DNA of 64,000 nt from an uncultured Alphaproteobacteria bacterium (GTDB lineage: Bacteria; Pseudomonadota; Alphaproteobacteria; Rs-D84). A program made the translations under genes and the position numbers. The stretch covers positions 21,026-85,025 of the forward strand of contig CAMHTQ010000001.1 in the NCBI GenBank assembly GCA_946188105.1, in the 5' to 3' direction. The notes under the pieces were generated by a model. The model saw only the letters and a list, made by a program, of their open reading frames with translations. It did no database searches and was not told the origin of the DNA. Numbering within the stretch: position 1 is the first letter of the stretch; each line of letters starts with the position of its first letter. Positions 29,303 through 38,437 of the stretch are shown one piece after another.

Positions 29303-29314
29303 TTTACATCCTTT

Positions 29315-29689
29315 TTATTGATATTGGCGGTTTTTTAATTTTTGTGCCAAACGCGTCATAAACGGAACACGCGGTGCAACTTTTTTATCTAAATCACGAT
29401 GCAAAACACCCAATTTCCAACCCAGATAGCCACTTGATTCAATAGAACGCAAACCATAGTTTCTAATATTAATAGATTGAAAAAAATTCGTAATACTACC
29501 ATCAAATTCAACACTTTTTTGACATTCTGCACCACAGGATTTGAATTTTATTAAATAAATCTTGGTCACAGGTGTCTCATTCTCCACCGACACACGTGCA
29601 TCAGGCTGATTAATAATTGTCAAATGCCAATTTATAAGGTCAATATCGCTCTTAAATTCTCTAGCTTTACGCACAAATTTATTTATCAT
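29315..29689 (-). CDS. Hypothetical protein
   Basis: 124-aa ORF; C-terminus NRQYQ similar to IRQYQ of the downstream ORF. Confidence 0.55.
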   Translation of the reverse strand: MINKFVRKAREFKSDIDLINWHLTIINQPDARVSVENETPVTKIYLIKFKSCGAECQKSVEFDGSITNFFQSINIRNYGLRSIESSGYLGWKLGVLHRDLDKKVAPRVPFMTRLAQKLKNRQYQ

Positions 29690-29752
29690 AATTCATCCTT
29701 TTTATTATCACAAACCACAATATAACACTAAACATTTAATTTGTCAAGATAT

Positions 29753-30280
29753 TTATTGTTTATTTTTTACCCAAAATTCTAATGCATTACGCGCACTATC
29801 AAATGCCAACGGCAATTCAGACAATTCTTGTAAATTGCGGATAAAATGCTTTTGCACCTGTAAAACCTCTGTTTTTTGCAAATTAAATTCCGCATCATCT
29901 GGCAAAAATGCTGTAAAAAACATATCACAAGTTTTATACCGAATATTCTTGTAATCATAAGTATTTGGAAATCCCGCCATATATTTCAATCCAGCCGGAA
30001 CCAATCCAAGTTCTTCACGACATTCACGAACACATGCCTGTTCGGGTGTTTCCCCAGGTTCAACAAATCCACCTGGTAAACACAACATTCCCTGTTTTGG
30101 ATCTTTCGCCCTGACCTCGAATAAAACCGCCCCTGATTTATCCAAAATAATAACAGCAACCGCCGCTGCAACATTGTTATACAAAACAAAGCCACATTCA
30201 GCACACCGCCAGCAACGCATATTTATATTCAGAATATTTTTACAACCACAAATTGGGCAGAAATTAAAATTATTTTCCAT
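29753..30280 (-). CDS. NUDIX hydrolase with N-terminal zinc ribbon
   Basis: CPICGCKN...CWRCAECGF; Nudix box GGFVEPGETPEQACVRECREELG. Confidence 0.93.
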   Translation of the reverse strand: MENNFNFCPICGCKNILNINMRCWRCAECGFVLYNNVAAAVAVIILDKSGAVLFEVRAKDPKQGMLCLPGGFVEPGETPEQACVRECREELGLVPAGLKYMAGFPNTYDYKNIRYKTCDMFFTAFLPDDAEFNLQKTEVLQVQKHFIRNLQELSELPLAFDSARNALEFWVKNKQ

Positions 30281-30605
30281 TATGTGAACGTTCCGAATCA
30301 ACTATACCCTGTAATTTTATCTTTAATGTATAGATTTTACCCAACATAACTTTTCTATCGGCCAATCCGATCTGATTACCAATTGTTATAACAGAAGTCC
30401 CAGTTTGTTGATTTTTTGAATTATATTTCTGAACAGCAACAAAATTCGCAGTTATGGCAACATCAGTTCTTTCAAAAGCATTATCGCCATTATGTCTGAC
30501 ACTGTATCTTTCACGTAAATCATTTTTATCAACTAACCGAACATGCACCCCAGGCATATCCAAAGCGTTCATAAAATCGTCTAATTTTTTTATTTGTTCT
30601 GACAT
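30270..30605 (-). CDS. Hypothetical protein
   Basis: 111-aa ORF in operon context between lemA and nudix gene. Confidence 0.55.
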   Translation of the reverse strand: MSEQIKKLDDFMNALDMPGVHVRLVDKNDLRERYSVRHNGDNAFERTDVAITANFVAVQKYNSKNQQTGTSVITIGNQIGLADRKVMLGKIYTLKIKLQGIVDSERSHNGK

Positions 30606-30615
30606 TTACAAATCC

Positions 30616-31167
30616 TTAAAATTTTACCTTTGGAGCAACACGTTCTGCATCATCAATTTCGAATAATTTTTCTTGTTTTATACCAAACATATTTGCAACT
30701 AAATTTGTTGGGAATTGTTCAACCACAGTATTCAATCCCATAACACATGTATTATAAAATTGACGCGTGGCCTGAATTTTTGTTTCTGTATCAGACAATT
30801 CACGTTGCAATTCCAAAAAGTTTTCGTTTGCTTTCAAATTTGGATAACTTTCTGCCAAAGCGAAAATGTTTTTCAATGCCCCAGTCAATGCATTTTCAGC
30901 AACACCTTTGTCCGCGGCACCCGTTGCAGCCATTGCAACATTTCTTGCAGAAATCACTGCCTCTAATGTTTCTTTTTCGTGTTTTGCCGCACCTTTGACT
31001 GTTTCTAATAAATTAGGAATCAAATCATAACGACGTTTTAATTGTGTATCAATTGTTGCCCATGCTTCTTTGCATTGGTTTCTGCGGGCAACCAATCCGT
31101 TATAAACAAATATAACATACAAAACCACAACTGCTAAAATAATTAAACCTGTTGTCATAGCACTCAT
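30616..31167 (-). CDS. lemA: LemA family protein
   Basis: YNGLVARRNQCKEAWATIDTQLKRRYDLIPNLLETVKG. Confidence 0.95.
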   Translation of the reverse strand: MSAMTTGLIILAVVVLYVIFVYNGLVARRNQCKEAWATIDTQLKRRYDLIPNLLETVKGAAKHEKETLEAVISARNVAMAATGAADKGVAENALTGALKNIFALAESYPNLKANENFLELQRELSDTETKIQATRQFYNTCVMGLNTVVEQFPTNLVANMFGIKQEKLFEIDDAERVAPKVKF

Positions 31168-31238
31168 TTTTACTCCTTTTTTTGTCACAACAAATATAAT
31201 ACAAAGCACCAAAAAAATCAAGAGTTTCCTAATAAAAA

Positions 31239-31264
31239 AGCCACCTGAAAATTTACAGGTGGCT
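31239..31264 (-). terminator. Intrinsic terminator of cold-shock gene
   Basis: AGCCACCTG/CAGGTGGCT stem with downstream T run on the minus strand. Confidence 0.75.
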
Positions 31265-31282
31265 ATTTGATATAAAATTTTT

Positions 31283-31633
31283 TTATTTTTTCCAAAACGC
31301 AAACCCATGACGTTCTTTGCGTTCTTCGTGTTCTTCACGATTTTTTCTATCCTCGCGAGCACGACGACGTTCTGCCCTGCGTTCTTGGAATCTGCGTGCA
31401 GATTCTTCATCGCGTTGAACCAATTTAATTGTTGTTACAGACAACTTGCCATTTCTTGGTTCTTCTTCGAATTCTACAATGTCGTTTTCATTTAAAAATC
31501 TGATATCTGCTTGTTTCAAAGCACTGGAGTGAACAAAAACATCATCCATATTACCATCTTCGTTTGGGGTGTCCGGAGTAATAAACCCAAAACACTTTTT
31601 ACCATTATACCATTTCACCTTTCCTTGTCGCAT
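31283..31633 (-). CDS. Cold-shock domain protein with charged C-terminal tail
   Basis: GKVKWYNGKKCFGFITPD...DVFVHSSAL; tail RRFQERRAERRRAREDRKNREEHEERKERHGFAFWKK. Confidence 0.9.
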   Translation of the reverse strand: MRQGKVKWYNGKKCFGFITPDTPNEDGNMDDVFVHSSALKQADIRFLNENDIVEFEEEPRNGKLSVTTIKLVQRDEESARRFQERRAERRRAREDRKNREEHEERKERHGFAFWKK

Positions 31634-31758
31634 AACTAATCCTTTCCTTATGCTTGTTATGGTTCTGCCACAGTTTAACATCAGAACCTAATTTCATCAT
31701 AATAATTTTTTCAATTTAACGCAAGGAAATACAACAAAGCATCAATTCATACACAAAT

Positions 31759-33153
31759 TTATTTTTTGTAGTATCTTTGAACTTCCTTCATAACAAAGTC
31801 AAATAATTCACCTGCCTCGGTATCTTTTGGCACAGACCAATCAGTTTTCAAATAAGGCATGGCCGCACACAGCACAAAACGTGCCATAAACCAGTAAATT
31901 TTATTTTCTTGTTCTTTTGTTAATTTGGCTGGAACCTCACGCATGTGGAAAATTTCGTTTTCCACAGCCAATGTCAACTTATTGCGTATAGAATCCATAA
32001 CACGTTGTGGGTAATACAATTTGCAATCTTTTGGAAAACCCTCGAACATAGACACATCATGATCACGTGAATACAAAATATTCCAACCGACCCTATCAAA
32101 CAAATCCTTTAAACAATCGACAATCATCAAATTGTACTGCTGAACACCCTCTTCCATATATTGTGAAGATTCACGTTCTTTATACACATTATTCTGCTCG
32201 TCCGACACACGAATTGTTTCATAATTTGAATGAGTTCTAATTTCTGCCTCGAAAAATTTACGCACCTGACAAATAATTTCCATAGGCACCACAACACCAT
32301 CTTTGCCAATATTGATTATAATTTTAGCATCACGATAATTTCGTGGATTTTTAATATCATAAAATTTATCACGAATATCTAAAACTCTCTCTGGCATAAG
32401 TTCTTGCATTCTTTCGATAAAAGTTCTGGCCTGAGGAATTAAATCGAACAAACATTTAATACGCCAAACATCACTTAACCGGGTATGTGGTTTACGAATT
32501 TTTTCCAAATTCAACACTAATTTTACAGCCAATTTTTTATCAATATCGCCAACTAAATCCAACACGACCTCAGCCGGATTAGTTATATAATTTGCGGCAA
32601 ATCGTTCCCGAATACTTGTTTCCAATTTGGACATTGACTCGACATCAACATTTGACTCTAATGTGCTTTTTGTTGTTTCCAACACCAAATCCAGAAATTC
32701 GTTATAATACTTTCCTGTAATTTTATCCAATGCACGATGAACATCTTTTTGTGCACCAACAATTACTGTCACAATCGAAGAAACAGATAAATCTATTTGA
32801 TATTTTTCATGCGATGTAAAAAACTGATTTCTCATAGGATCGGCATCCAAACGATGCTGAACCAAATAAGATTCCAATGGATTAATGTCCGCAATTTTCA
32901 TTGGAACATCAATCCCAGAATTTGTAACCTTGTCATATGGAACAACCGCTGCCTTTGGGGCGCCCAAACATTTGCCCAGAAAATGAAACACCTCGCGAAA
33001 CCAATCCATTCCATTGGAATAAACCAATTTCAAATAATCTGCCGCATCTGAATTTATGCGACCACTGTACAAAGCCGCATCAATCACCCTTATATTTTCG
33101 GCATCTCTATCTAGTGTTTTTCTCCATGCATCTGGCATAGATTGTTCGACCAT
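31759..33153 (-). CDS. Conserved hypothetical; possible divergent RelA/SpoT-like nucleotidyltransferase
   Basis: LSDVWRIKCLFDL...NYRDAKIIINIGKDGVVVPMEIICQVRKFFEAEIRTH resembles the Rel/Spo core; assignment tentative. Confidence 0.4.
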   Translation of the reverse strand: MVEQSMPDAWRKTLDRDAENIRVIDAALYSGRINSDAADYLKLVYSNGMDWFREVFHFLGKCLGAPKAAVVPYDKVTNSGIDVPMKIADINPLESYLVQHRLDADPMRNQFFTSHEKYQIDLSVSSIVTVIVGAQKDVHRALDKITGKYYNEFLDLVLETTKSTLESNVDVESMSKLETSIRERFAANYITNPAEVVLDLVGDIDKKLAVKLVLNLEKIRKPHTRLSDVWRIKCLFDLIPQARTFIERMQELMPERVLDIRDKFYDIKNPRNYRDAKIIINIGKDGVVVPMEIICQVRKFFEAEIRTHSNYETIRVSDEQNNVYKERESSQYMEEGVQQYNLMIVDCLKDLFDRVGWNILYSRDHDVSMFEGFPKDCKLYYPQRVMDSIRNKLTLAVENEIFHMREVPAKLTKEQENKIYWFMARFVLCAAMPYLKTDWSVPKDTEAGELFDFVMKEVQRYYKK

Positions 33154-33166
33154 AACTATCCCCTGT

Positions 33167-34633
33167 TTATTTCATAATTGGGAACAAGACGATATCACGC
33201 AATGTTGGTTGGTCATACACAATCAAAGCCAAACGATCGATACCCATACCGACACCTGAAATTGGTGGAAAACCATGTTCCATTGCACGAACAAAGTCAT
33301 TGTCTGGATTAAATGCTTCTTCTTCACCATTGGCAATATCACGTGCTTGGTCTTCAAATGCCTTGGCTTGTTGAATTGGGTTCACCAATTCTGAATAGCC
33401 CTTGCATAATTCACCACCAGCAACCAACAATTGATACATATCCAAACGGCGAACATCATCATCGCTACGACGTGCCAATGGCACCATATATGTTGGATAG
33501 TTATACAAGAATGTTGGTTGAACGATATTCACACGAATCTTGCGCTTATAAACATAATCAACCAATGTCGCCAATGAATTCAAATCTTCTAATTCAGACA
33601 TTGGAAACATTCCCATATCCACCAATTTTTGACGCAATACATTAACATCATCAAAGTCCAAAATATTGCAGCCAAACAATTCATTCATCTTGGCGGTATA
33701 GTCAATCATTTCATACTTACTGAAATCCAACTTTGTTCCTTGGTATTCAATTTGTAATGTTCCACGAGCCTTCATAATCAATTCTTGGACCATTTCCCAA
33801 GTAAATTGAATATTCTTTTTATAATCCCAGTATGCTGCATACCATTCAATCATAGTAAATTCTTGTAAATGCATTGCATCCATACCTTCGTTACGGAAAT
33901 CTTTAGCAACCTCGTACACGCGGTCAAATCCAGCGCCAATTGCCATCTTTAAGAACAATTCCGGAGAAATACGCAACTGGAAATCAGCATTCAATGCATT
34001 ATGGTGTGTTGTAAATGGTTTTGCCGCAGCACCCGATGCAATATTCTGCATAATTGGGGTTTCGATTTCCAAAAATCCATGTCTGTTCATATAATCACGC
34101 AAATTTTGAGTCATTTTGAAACGACCCAGCAATGCATTTCTGGAATCTGCATTAGAAACAATGTCTAAATAACGTTGACGATAACGTGTTTCCATATCGG
34201 TCAGCCCATGGAATTTTTCAGGCAATGGACGTAATGCCTTGGCCAAAATTTCATATTTTGAAACCCTGACCGTCAATTCACCCGCAGTTGTATGATACAA
34301 AGTTCCCTGAATACCGATAAAATCACCCATATCAACATTGGCCTTCATAAATTTATAATCTTCTTCACCGATTTCCTCACGCGACATAGAAAACTGAATT
34401 TCGCCCTCAATATCATAGATACGACCAAACATCAATTTACCCAACCAGCGCAAAGCGGTAATACGACCACACAATTTAACATCTGCACCGTCATCCAGTT
34501 CACGTGCCTGGGCAATTTTATGGCTGCGTTCATATTTATCTTTCCACACAACGCCATCACGAATACGGATATTTTCTGCCTTTTGCAAACGAGCCTCTAA
34601 TTCATTTGTAGATATAGTTTGGTTTTCTGCCAT
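33167..34633 (-). CDS. lysS: Lysyl-tRNA synthetase, class II
   Basis: RYRQRYLDIVSN; FRNEGMDAMHLQEFTMIEWYAAY; GVGMGIDRLALIVYDQPTLRDIVLFP. Confidence 0.97.
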   Translation of the reverse strand: MAENQTISTNELEARLQKAENIRIRDGVVWKDKYERSHKIAQARELDDGADVKLCGRITALRWLGKLMFGRIYDIEGEIQFSMSREEIGEEDYKFMKANVDMGDFIGIQGTLYHTTAGELTVRVSKYEILAKALRPLPEKFHGLTDMETRYRQRYLDIVSNADSRNALLGRFKMTQNLRDYMNRHGFLEIETPIMQNIASGAAAKPFTTHHNALNADFQLRISPELFLKMAIGAGFDRVYEVAKDFRNEGMDAMHLQEFTMIEWYAAYWDYKKNIQFTWEMVQELIMKARGTLQIEYQGTKLDFSKYEMIDYTAKMNELFGCNILDFDDVNVLRQKLVDMGMFPMSELEDLNSLATLVDYVYKRKIRVNIVQPTFLYNYPTYMVPLARRSDDDVRRLDMYQLLVAGGELCKGYSELVNPIQQAKAFEDQARDIANGEEEAFNPDNDFVRAMEHGFPPISGVGMGIDRLALIVYDQPTLRDIVLFPIMK

Positions 34634-34650
34634 TGTTTTCCCTTTTTAGT

Positions 34651-34683
34651 TTAAAAAAACGGACGCAGATTAAGTGCGTCCGT
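34651..34683 (-). terminator. Terminator/attenuator hairpin in lysS leader
   Basis: ACGGACGCA-CTTAATC-TGCGTCCGT followed by TTTTTTT, ending about 17 nt before the lysS ATG. Confidence 0.75.
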
Positions 34684-34705
34684 CATAAATTTTGGATCGC
34701 ACCCA

Positions 34706-34738
34706 TTACAGCCAAGATTTTTTTATATTTAACTTCAT
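34706..34738 (-). CDS. Candidate lysine leader peptide MKLNIKKSWL upstream of lysS
   Basis: ATG AAG TTA AAT ATA AAA AAA TCT TGG CTG TAA with AAAGG 8 nt upstream; followed by antiterminator/terminator. Confidence 0.45.
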   Translation of the reverse strand: MKLNIKKSWL

Positions 34739-34836
34739 TTATTATACCTTTACCCACTGGGTACTAACACATGGCTTATTATTACCAGAATTATTTTAAA
34801 AGTCCAGTATTTATTTATACAAACCCCATAAAAACA

Positions 34837-34864
34837 TTGACAAAACACCCCGTCGTGCTAGCAT
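34837..34864 (+). promoter_or_regulatory. Predicted promoter of 34899 gene, overlapping divergent lysS promoter
   Basis: TTGACA-N16-TAGCAT (+); overlapping TTGTCA-N18-TATAAA (-, 34843..34814). Confidence 0.5.
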
Positions 34865-34898
34865 AACCACCAGATACATAACCAAAACAAAGGATTTT

Positions 34899-36305
34899 AT
34901 GATGAGTTTGAATAAAAAAGAAATCAAAGCTATTATCAAGGAACCTTCTACATTTTATTTATACAAAGACAAAGTAACCCATAATGATATGATACAACTC
35001 GTCCATAATATATTACACGTAAGCTCTGTAACTGCGTTGGATCCAATTTTGAAAACAGCAAAAGAAGAATCATTGCTAACCGATAAAATCAAAACAGAAT
35101 TATTCAAATGCATCCGCAAAGACAGTGATTATCAAGTTGGTAAACTTGCAGAAATGTTAAAAAAATATGACATCTTTGTATCTAATGAATTATTAAACAC
35201 TGTTTTGATGGACACATATAATGATGATTGGTATAAATGTGCCTACATCATTATTACTTTTAAACCATATTTAAATAACAGAACAATCAGCCACCTGGTA
35301 AACATCTCTCGTGGTCACGCCACGACCTCGGCATATGATTATTTCATAGATCAACTGGTCAAAGAAAAACAATATAAATTTATCACATCTTTACCAGAAT
35401 TATTCAGATACACCAAAAATAACAAACCTGAACTGGCACACGATATTTCTAAATATTTGATTGAAGCACGTGAATTAGAATATATCACAGAAAGAGAAAA
35501 TAACACCGCTGACATCAGAAACATTTTATTCACAGACGATTTGATTGACGATGCAATCAAATGTTGTCTGGATACAAATCAACCAAGATTCGTTGTAAAC
35601 AACACAACTATTTGGAAATATCTCGGTCAACGCATCTCTAGTCTAGATCCCGAAACCAATAAACAAAATACCCAAAAAGAAAATTTCAAAGGACAAACTA
35701 TCCGTAAGTTATGTGATAACCAAGATTTTGAGTTTCTGCTTCAAAATCAAAACACATTGTCTTATATCCTTGCACATAACCCAGAAAGCATAAAAAATAT
35801 ACCTGCAAAATATTATGCAGATGCAATCAAATGTTGTTATCGTTCTGATTTAGCGTTGAAATTGATGGATGCTTTACCATTACCAAACGCGGATTTGGAA
35901 TTTGAATATATCAAAGCACACCCCAGTGCCACAACCGAATTTCCATCCCGTAAACAGTTATCACCAGAAACAATCAAATATTTGTTGCTTACAGATACCC
36001 AGGTTGATTCTAAATTGGACCCTATTTTGTTCACCGGAATCAGCAGCCGCACAACTTCTGCATTGATTAACTGCGAATTTCCAAACAAAGCTGATTGGTA
36101 TAAATTGATGGAACATTTGTTGATTGCCAGACCAAATCTGGATAAAAAATATATTAAACAAATGCTGAACCGCGACAAGAAAGTTGAACAAATCATAAAA
36201 AAACATTGGAACGGCAATTTAACAGGAATGCATATCCAAGATTTCATTGCTGCGAAAAAACAACGCGTGGCACAAATCTTTAACAAACAAGAAAAGACAA
36301 TGTAA
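34899..36305 (+). CDS. All-alpha (helical repeat-like) hypothetical protein
   Basis: 468 aa; promoter upstream, terminator downstream; no known family recognised. Confidence 0.65.
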   Translation: MMSLNKKEIKAIIKEPSTFYLYKDKVTHNDMIQLVHNILHVSSVTALDPILKTAKEESLLTDKIKTELFKCIRKDSDYQVGKLAEMLKKYDIFVSNELLNTVLMDTYNDDWYKCAYIIITFKPYLNNRTISHLVNISRGHATTSAYDYFIDQLVKEKQYKFITSLPELFRYTKNNKPELAHDISKYLIEARELEYITERENNTADIRNILFTDDLIDDAIKCCLDTNQPRFVVNNTTIWKYLGQRISSLDPETNKQNTQKENFKGQTIRKLCDNQDFEFLLQNQNTLSYILAHNPESIKNIPAKYYADAIKCCYRSDLALKLMDALPLPNADLEFEYIKAHPSATTEFPSRKQLSPETIKYLLLTDTQVDSKLDPILFTGISSRTTSALINCEFPNKADWYKLMEHLLIARPNLDKKYIKQMLNRDKKVEQIIKKHWNGNLTGMHIQDFIAAKKQRVAQIFNKQEKTM

Positions 36306-36312
36306 AAATAAA

Positions 36313-36334
36313 AACGCTGAATTTTTTCAGCGTT
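36313..36334. terminator. Bidirectional intrinsic terminator
   Basis: AACGCTGA-ATTTTT-TCAGCGTT between convergent genes. Confidence 0.75.
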
Positions 36335-36336
36335 TT

Positions 36337-36642
36337 TTATTTTGTTTTTTCATCATACTCTTGCAATAACTGATTCTGGATACTTGTTATCTCGGTCATG
36401 CATTCAGATGATGTAATCCATAATTTTTGTCCATCGACAATAACATCCATACTGTAACTGTTGCCTGGAATTCCATCTAATACAAACTTATGCATTCCGG
36501 CAAAAACGGTTATTTTGGTAGCCGGCACCACAGATTTATCAATCCAACGCAAAACATACACATCTCTTTGTGGAATTTGCATAATCCATTTAATTTGTGA
36601 TACCAAAAATTTTTCTTGTTGTTCGTATGTTGTATAAGCCAT
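36337..36642 (-). CDS. Small hypothetical protein, paralogue of 37990..38376
   Basis: SQIKWIMQIPQRDVYV...MDVIVDGQKLWITSSE vs ATIKWVMQIPEFDVVI...FDVIIKGELYTITSPD. Confidence 0.65.
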   Translation of the reverse strand: MAYTTYEQQEKFLVSQIKWIMQIPQRDVYVLRWIDKSVVPATKITVFAGMHKFVLDGIPGNSYSMDVIVDGQKLWITSSECMTEITSIQNQLLQEYDEKTK

Positions 36643-36750
36643 ATTAAAACTTCTTGTTTTTAACAATATTACCCTAAAAAAATATATTGTCAACAAAAAA
36701 TGCCTGTGTTCAGGCATTTTATAAATCACGAACAACAAATTCTACAAATA

Positions 36751-37860
36751 TTATACAGAATATTTTTCAAACACTTTGTTCAACTGGTTATGCACCTGAA
36801 TTATTGTCGCACATTTTGACATATGCTTTACAGATGCCGCCCCAATATAAGTGCAACAAGACGCGATTCCCCCAGTAATATCTTGCAAAATTTTGTCTAT
36901 GGAACCAGTATACGGAATCAACAACTCGCGCCCTTCGGATGTTTTATAATTTCCCATTCCGCCTGCGAATTTATTATTTGCATATTCCGAAGACATCCCA
37001 TAATAAACCTTGAACTGTTTTGTTTGGACAACATGTTTTCCATCCACAACTTCGGATGTTTCATAATTTTTTTCAATTACTTGGCCTTCGGCCTCGTCTG
37101 TGCCGGCAAACATACCACCCGCCATAACAAAATCAGAATTCAAACATAATGCCTTGCAAATATCACCAACATCGACCAAGCCACCATCTGCACAAATATG
37201 TCCGCCAACCGAATGGGCAATATCAGCACATTCTAAAATCAGCGACACCATTGGTGTTCCACAGCCCGTTTGCTTGCGGGTTAAACATGCAGATCCACTG
37301 CCGATGCCACATTTAATAATATCTGCATAATCCAATAATTTTAAACATATATCGCTGCTGGCAATATTTCCAGCCATAATAACCGCATCTGGAAATTCTT
37401 GTCTTACACTTTTTAATGCATCCAATGCCTTTTGAATATAGAAATTAGGTGCATCAATACAAATATTACGAACCCCAATCCAACCATATTTAGATTCTAA
37501 ATCTTTTAATTTTTTTATTTCGTCATCTATATTTTTCAAACCAATAGTTATAAACAAATTATCCAGCGGAATATTTTCCTGACGAGCCGCAACAATAAAT
37601 TCCCCTATTTCGTCAATTGTATAATGTTTATGTATCGTTGCGAACATACCCTTTTGCAGCAATTTTTTTGCAACAACAAAATTACCAACCGTTGCCATAT
37701 TCGCATTGAATACCCCCAGTCCTGTACGAACCTGGCCATGTTTAAATTTAAAAACACGTTGTAAATTAACATCCCGTCGCGAATTCAAATTTATACCCAT
37801 TTTTGGACGAATTAAAATATCAGAATAATCTAAATAAATTTCCGGTAAAATTTGTGTCAT
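36751..37860 (-). CDS. guaC: GMP reductase (IMPDH/GMPR family)
   Basis: DYSDILIRPK; VGIGSGSACLTRKQTGCGTPM-like CGIGSGSACLTRKQTGCGTP; GGIASCCTYIGA. Confidence 0.88.
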   Translation of the reverse strand: MTQILPEIYLDYSDILIRPKMGINLNSRRDVNLQRVFKFKHGQVRTGLGVFNANMATVGNFVVAKKLLQKGMFATIHKHYTIDEIGEFIVAARQENIPLDNLFITIGLKNIDDEIKKLKDLESKYGWIGVRNICIDAPNFYIQKALDALKSVRQEFPDAVIMAGNIASSDICLKLLDYADIIKCGIGSGSACLTRKQTGCGTPMVSLILECADIAHSVGGHICADGGLVDVGDICKALCLNSDFVMAGGMFAGTDEAEGQVIEKNYETSEVVDGKHVVQTKQFKVYYGMSSEYANNKFAGGMGNYKTSEGRELLIPYTGSIDKILQDITGGIASCCTYIGAASVKHMSKCATIIQVHNQLNKVFEKYSV

Positions 37861-37989
37861 AACTAAACCCCTTTGCCTAACCGAATTATAGACAATTGGG
37901 CTAAAATATTTCAACAATTTAATTTTTAATCTAAAAAAATAAAATCCAGCATTTCTGCTGGATTTTTAACACTAAAAACAAAGGAGGTT

Positions 37990-38376
37990 TTATTTTACGT
38001 GTTTCGGTGCAACTTTATCCATCACAGCCTGTTTAATCTGGGATGGCTTTGCATTTCTGACATAATTACCATTTTCATCTTTATGATAATTTTTATTGCG
38101 ATATTCAACCAAAAAGCGTTTGATATAATGCAATTCATTTACAATATCTGGGGATGTAATTGTATATAGTTCACCCTTGATAATAACATCAAATTTATCA
38201 GCCACCTTGTCTGTCATAGAAAAACCTTCCAACCCCGCGGTCACATGTATTTCGGTGGATTGATAAGTTCTTTTTTCACTTAAATCACGAATAACGACAT
38301 CAAATTCTGGTATTTGCATAACCCATTTAATTGTTGCCAACGCACTATATTCTTTATTTTTATTATTTTCTGCCAT
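37990..38376 (-). CDS. Small hypothetical protein, paralogue of 36337..36642
   Basis: Shared IKW(I/V)MQIP core; own TTGACA-N17-TATTGT promoter. Confidence 0.65.
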   Translation of the reverse strand: MAENNKNKEYSALATIKWVMQIPEFDVVIRDLSEKRTYQSTEIHVTAGLEGFSMTDKVADKFDVIIKGELYTITSPDIVNELHYIKRFLVEYRNKNYHKDENGNYVRNAKPSQIKQAVMDKVAPKHVK

Positions 38377-38437
38377 ATCTTTAACCCTTTTTCTCTAAAA
38401 GCCAACCAACAATATATCAAACAGACAAACTTGTCAA

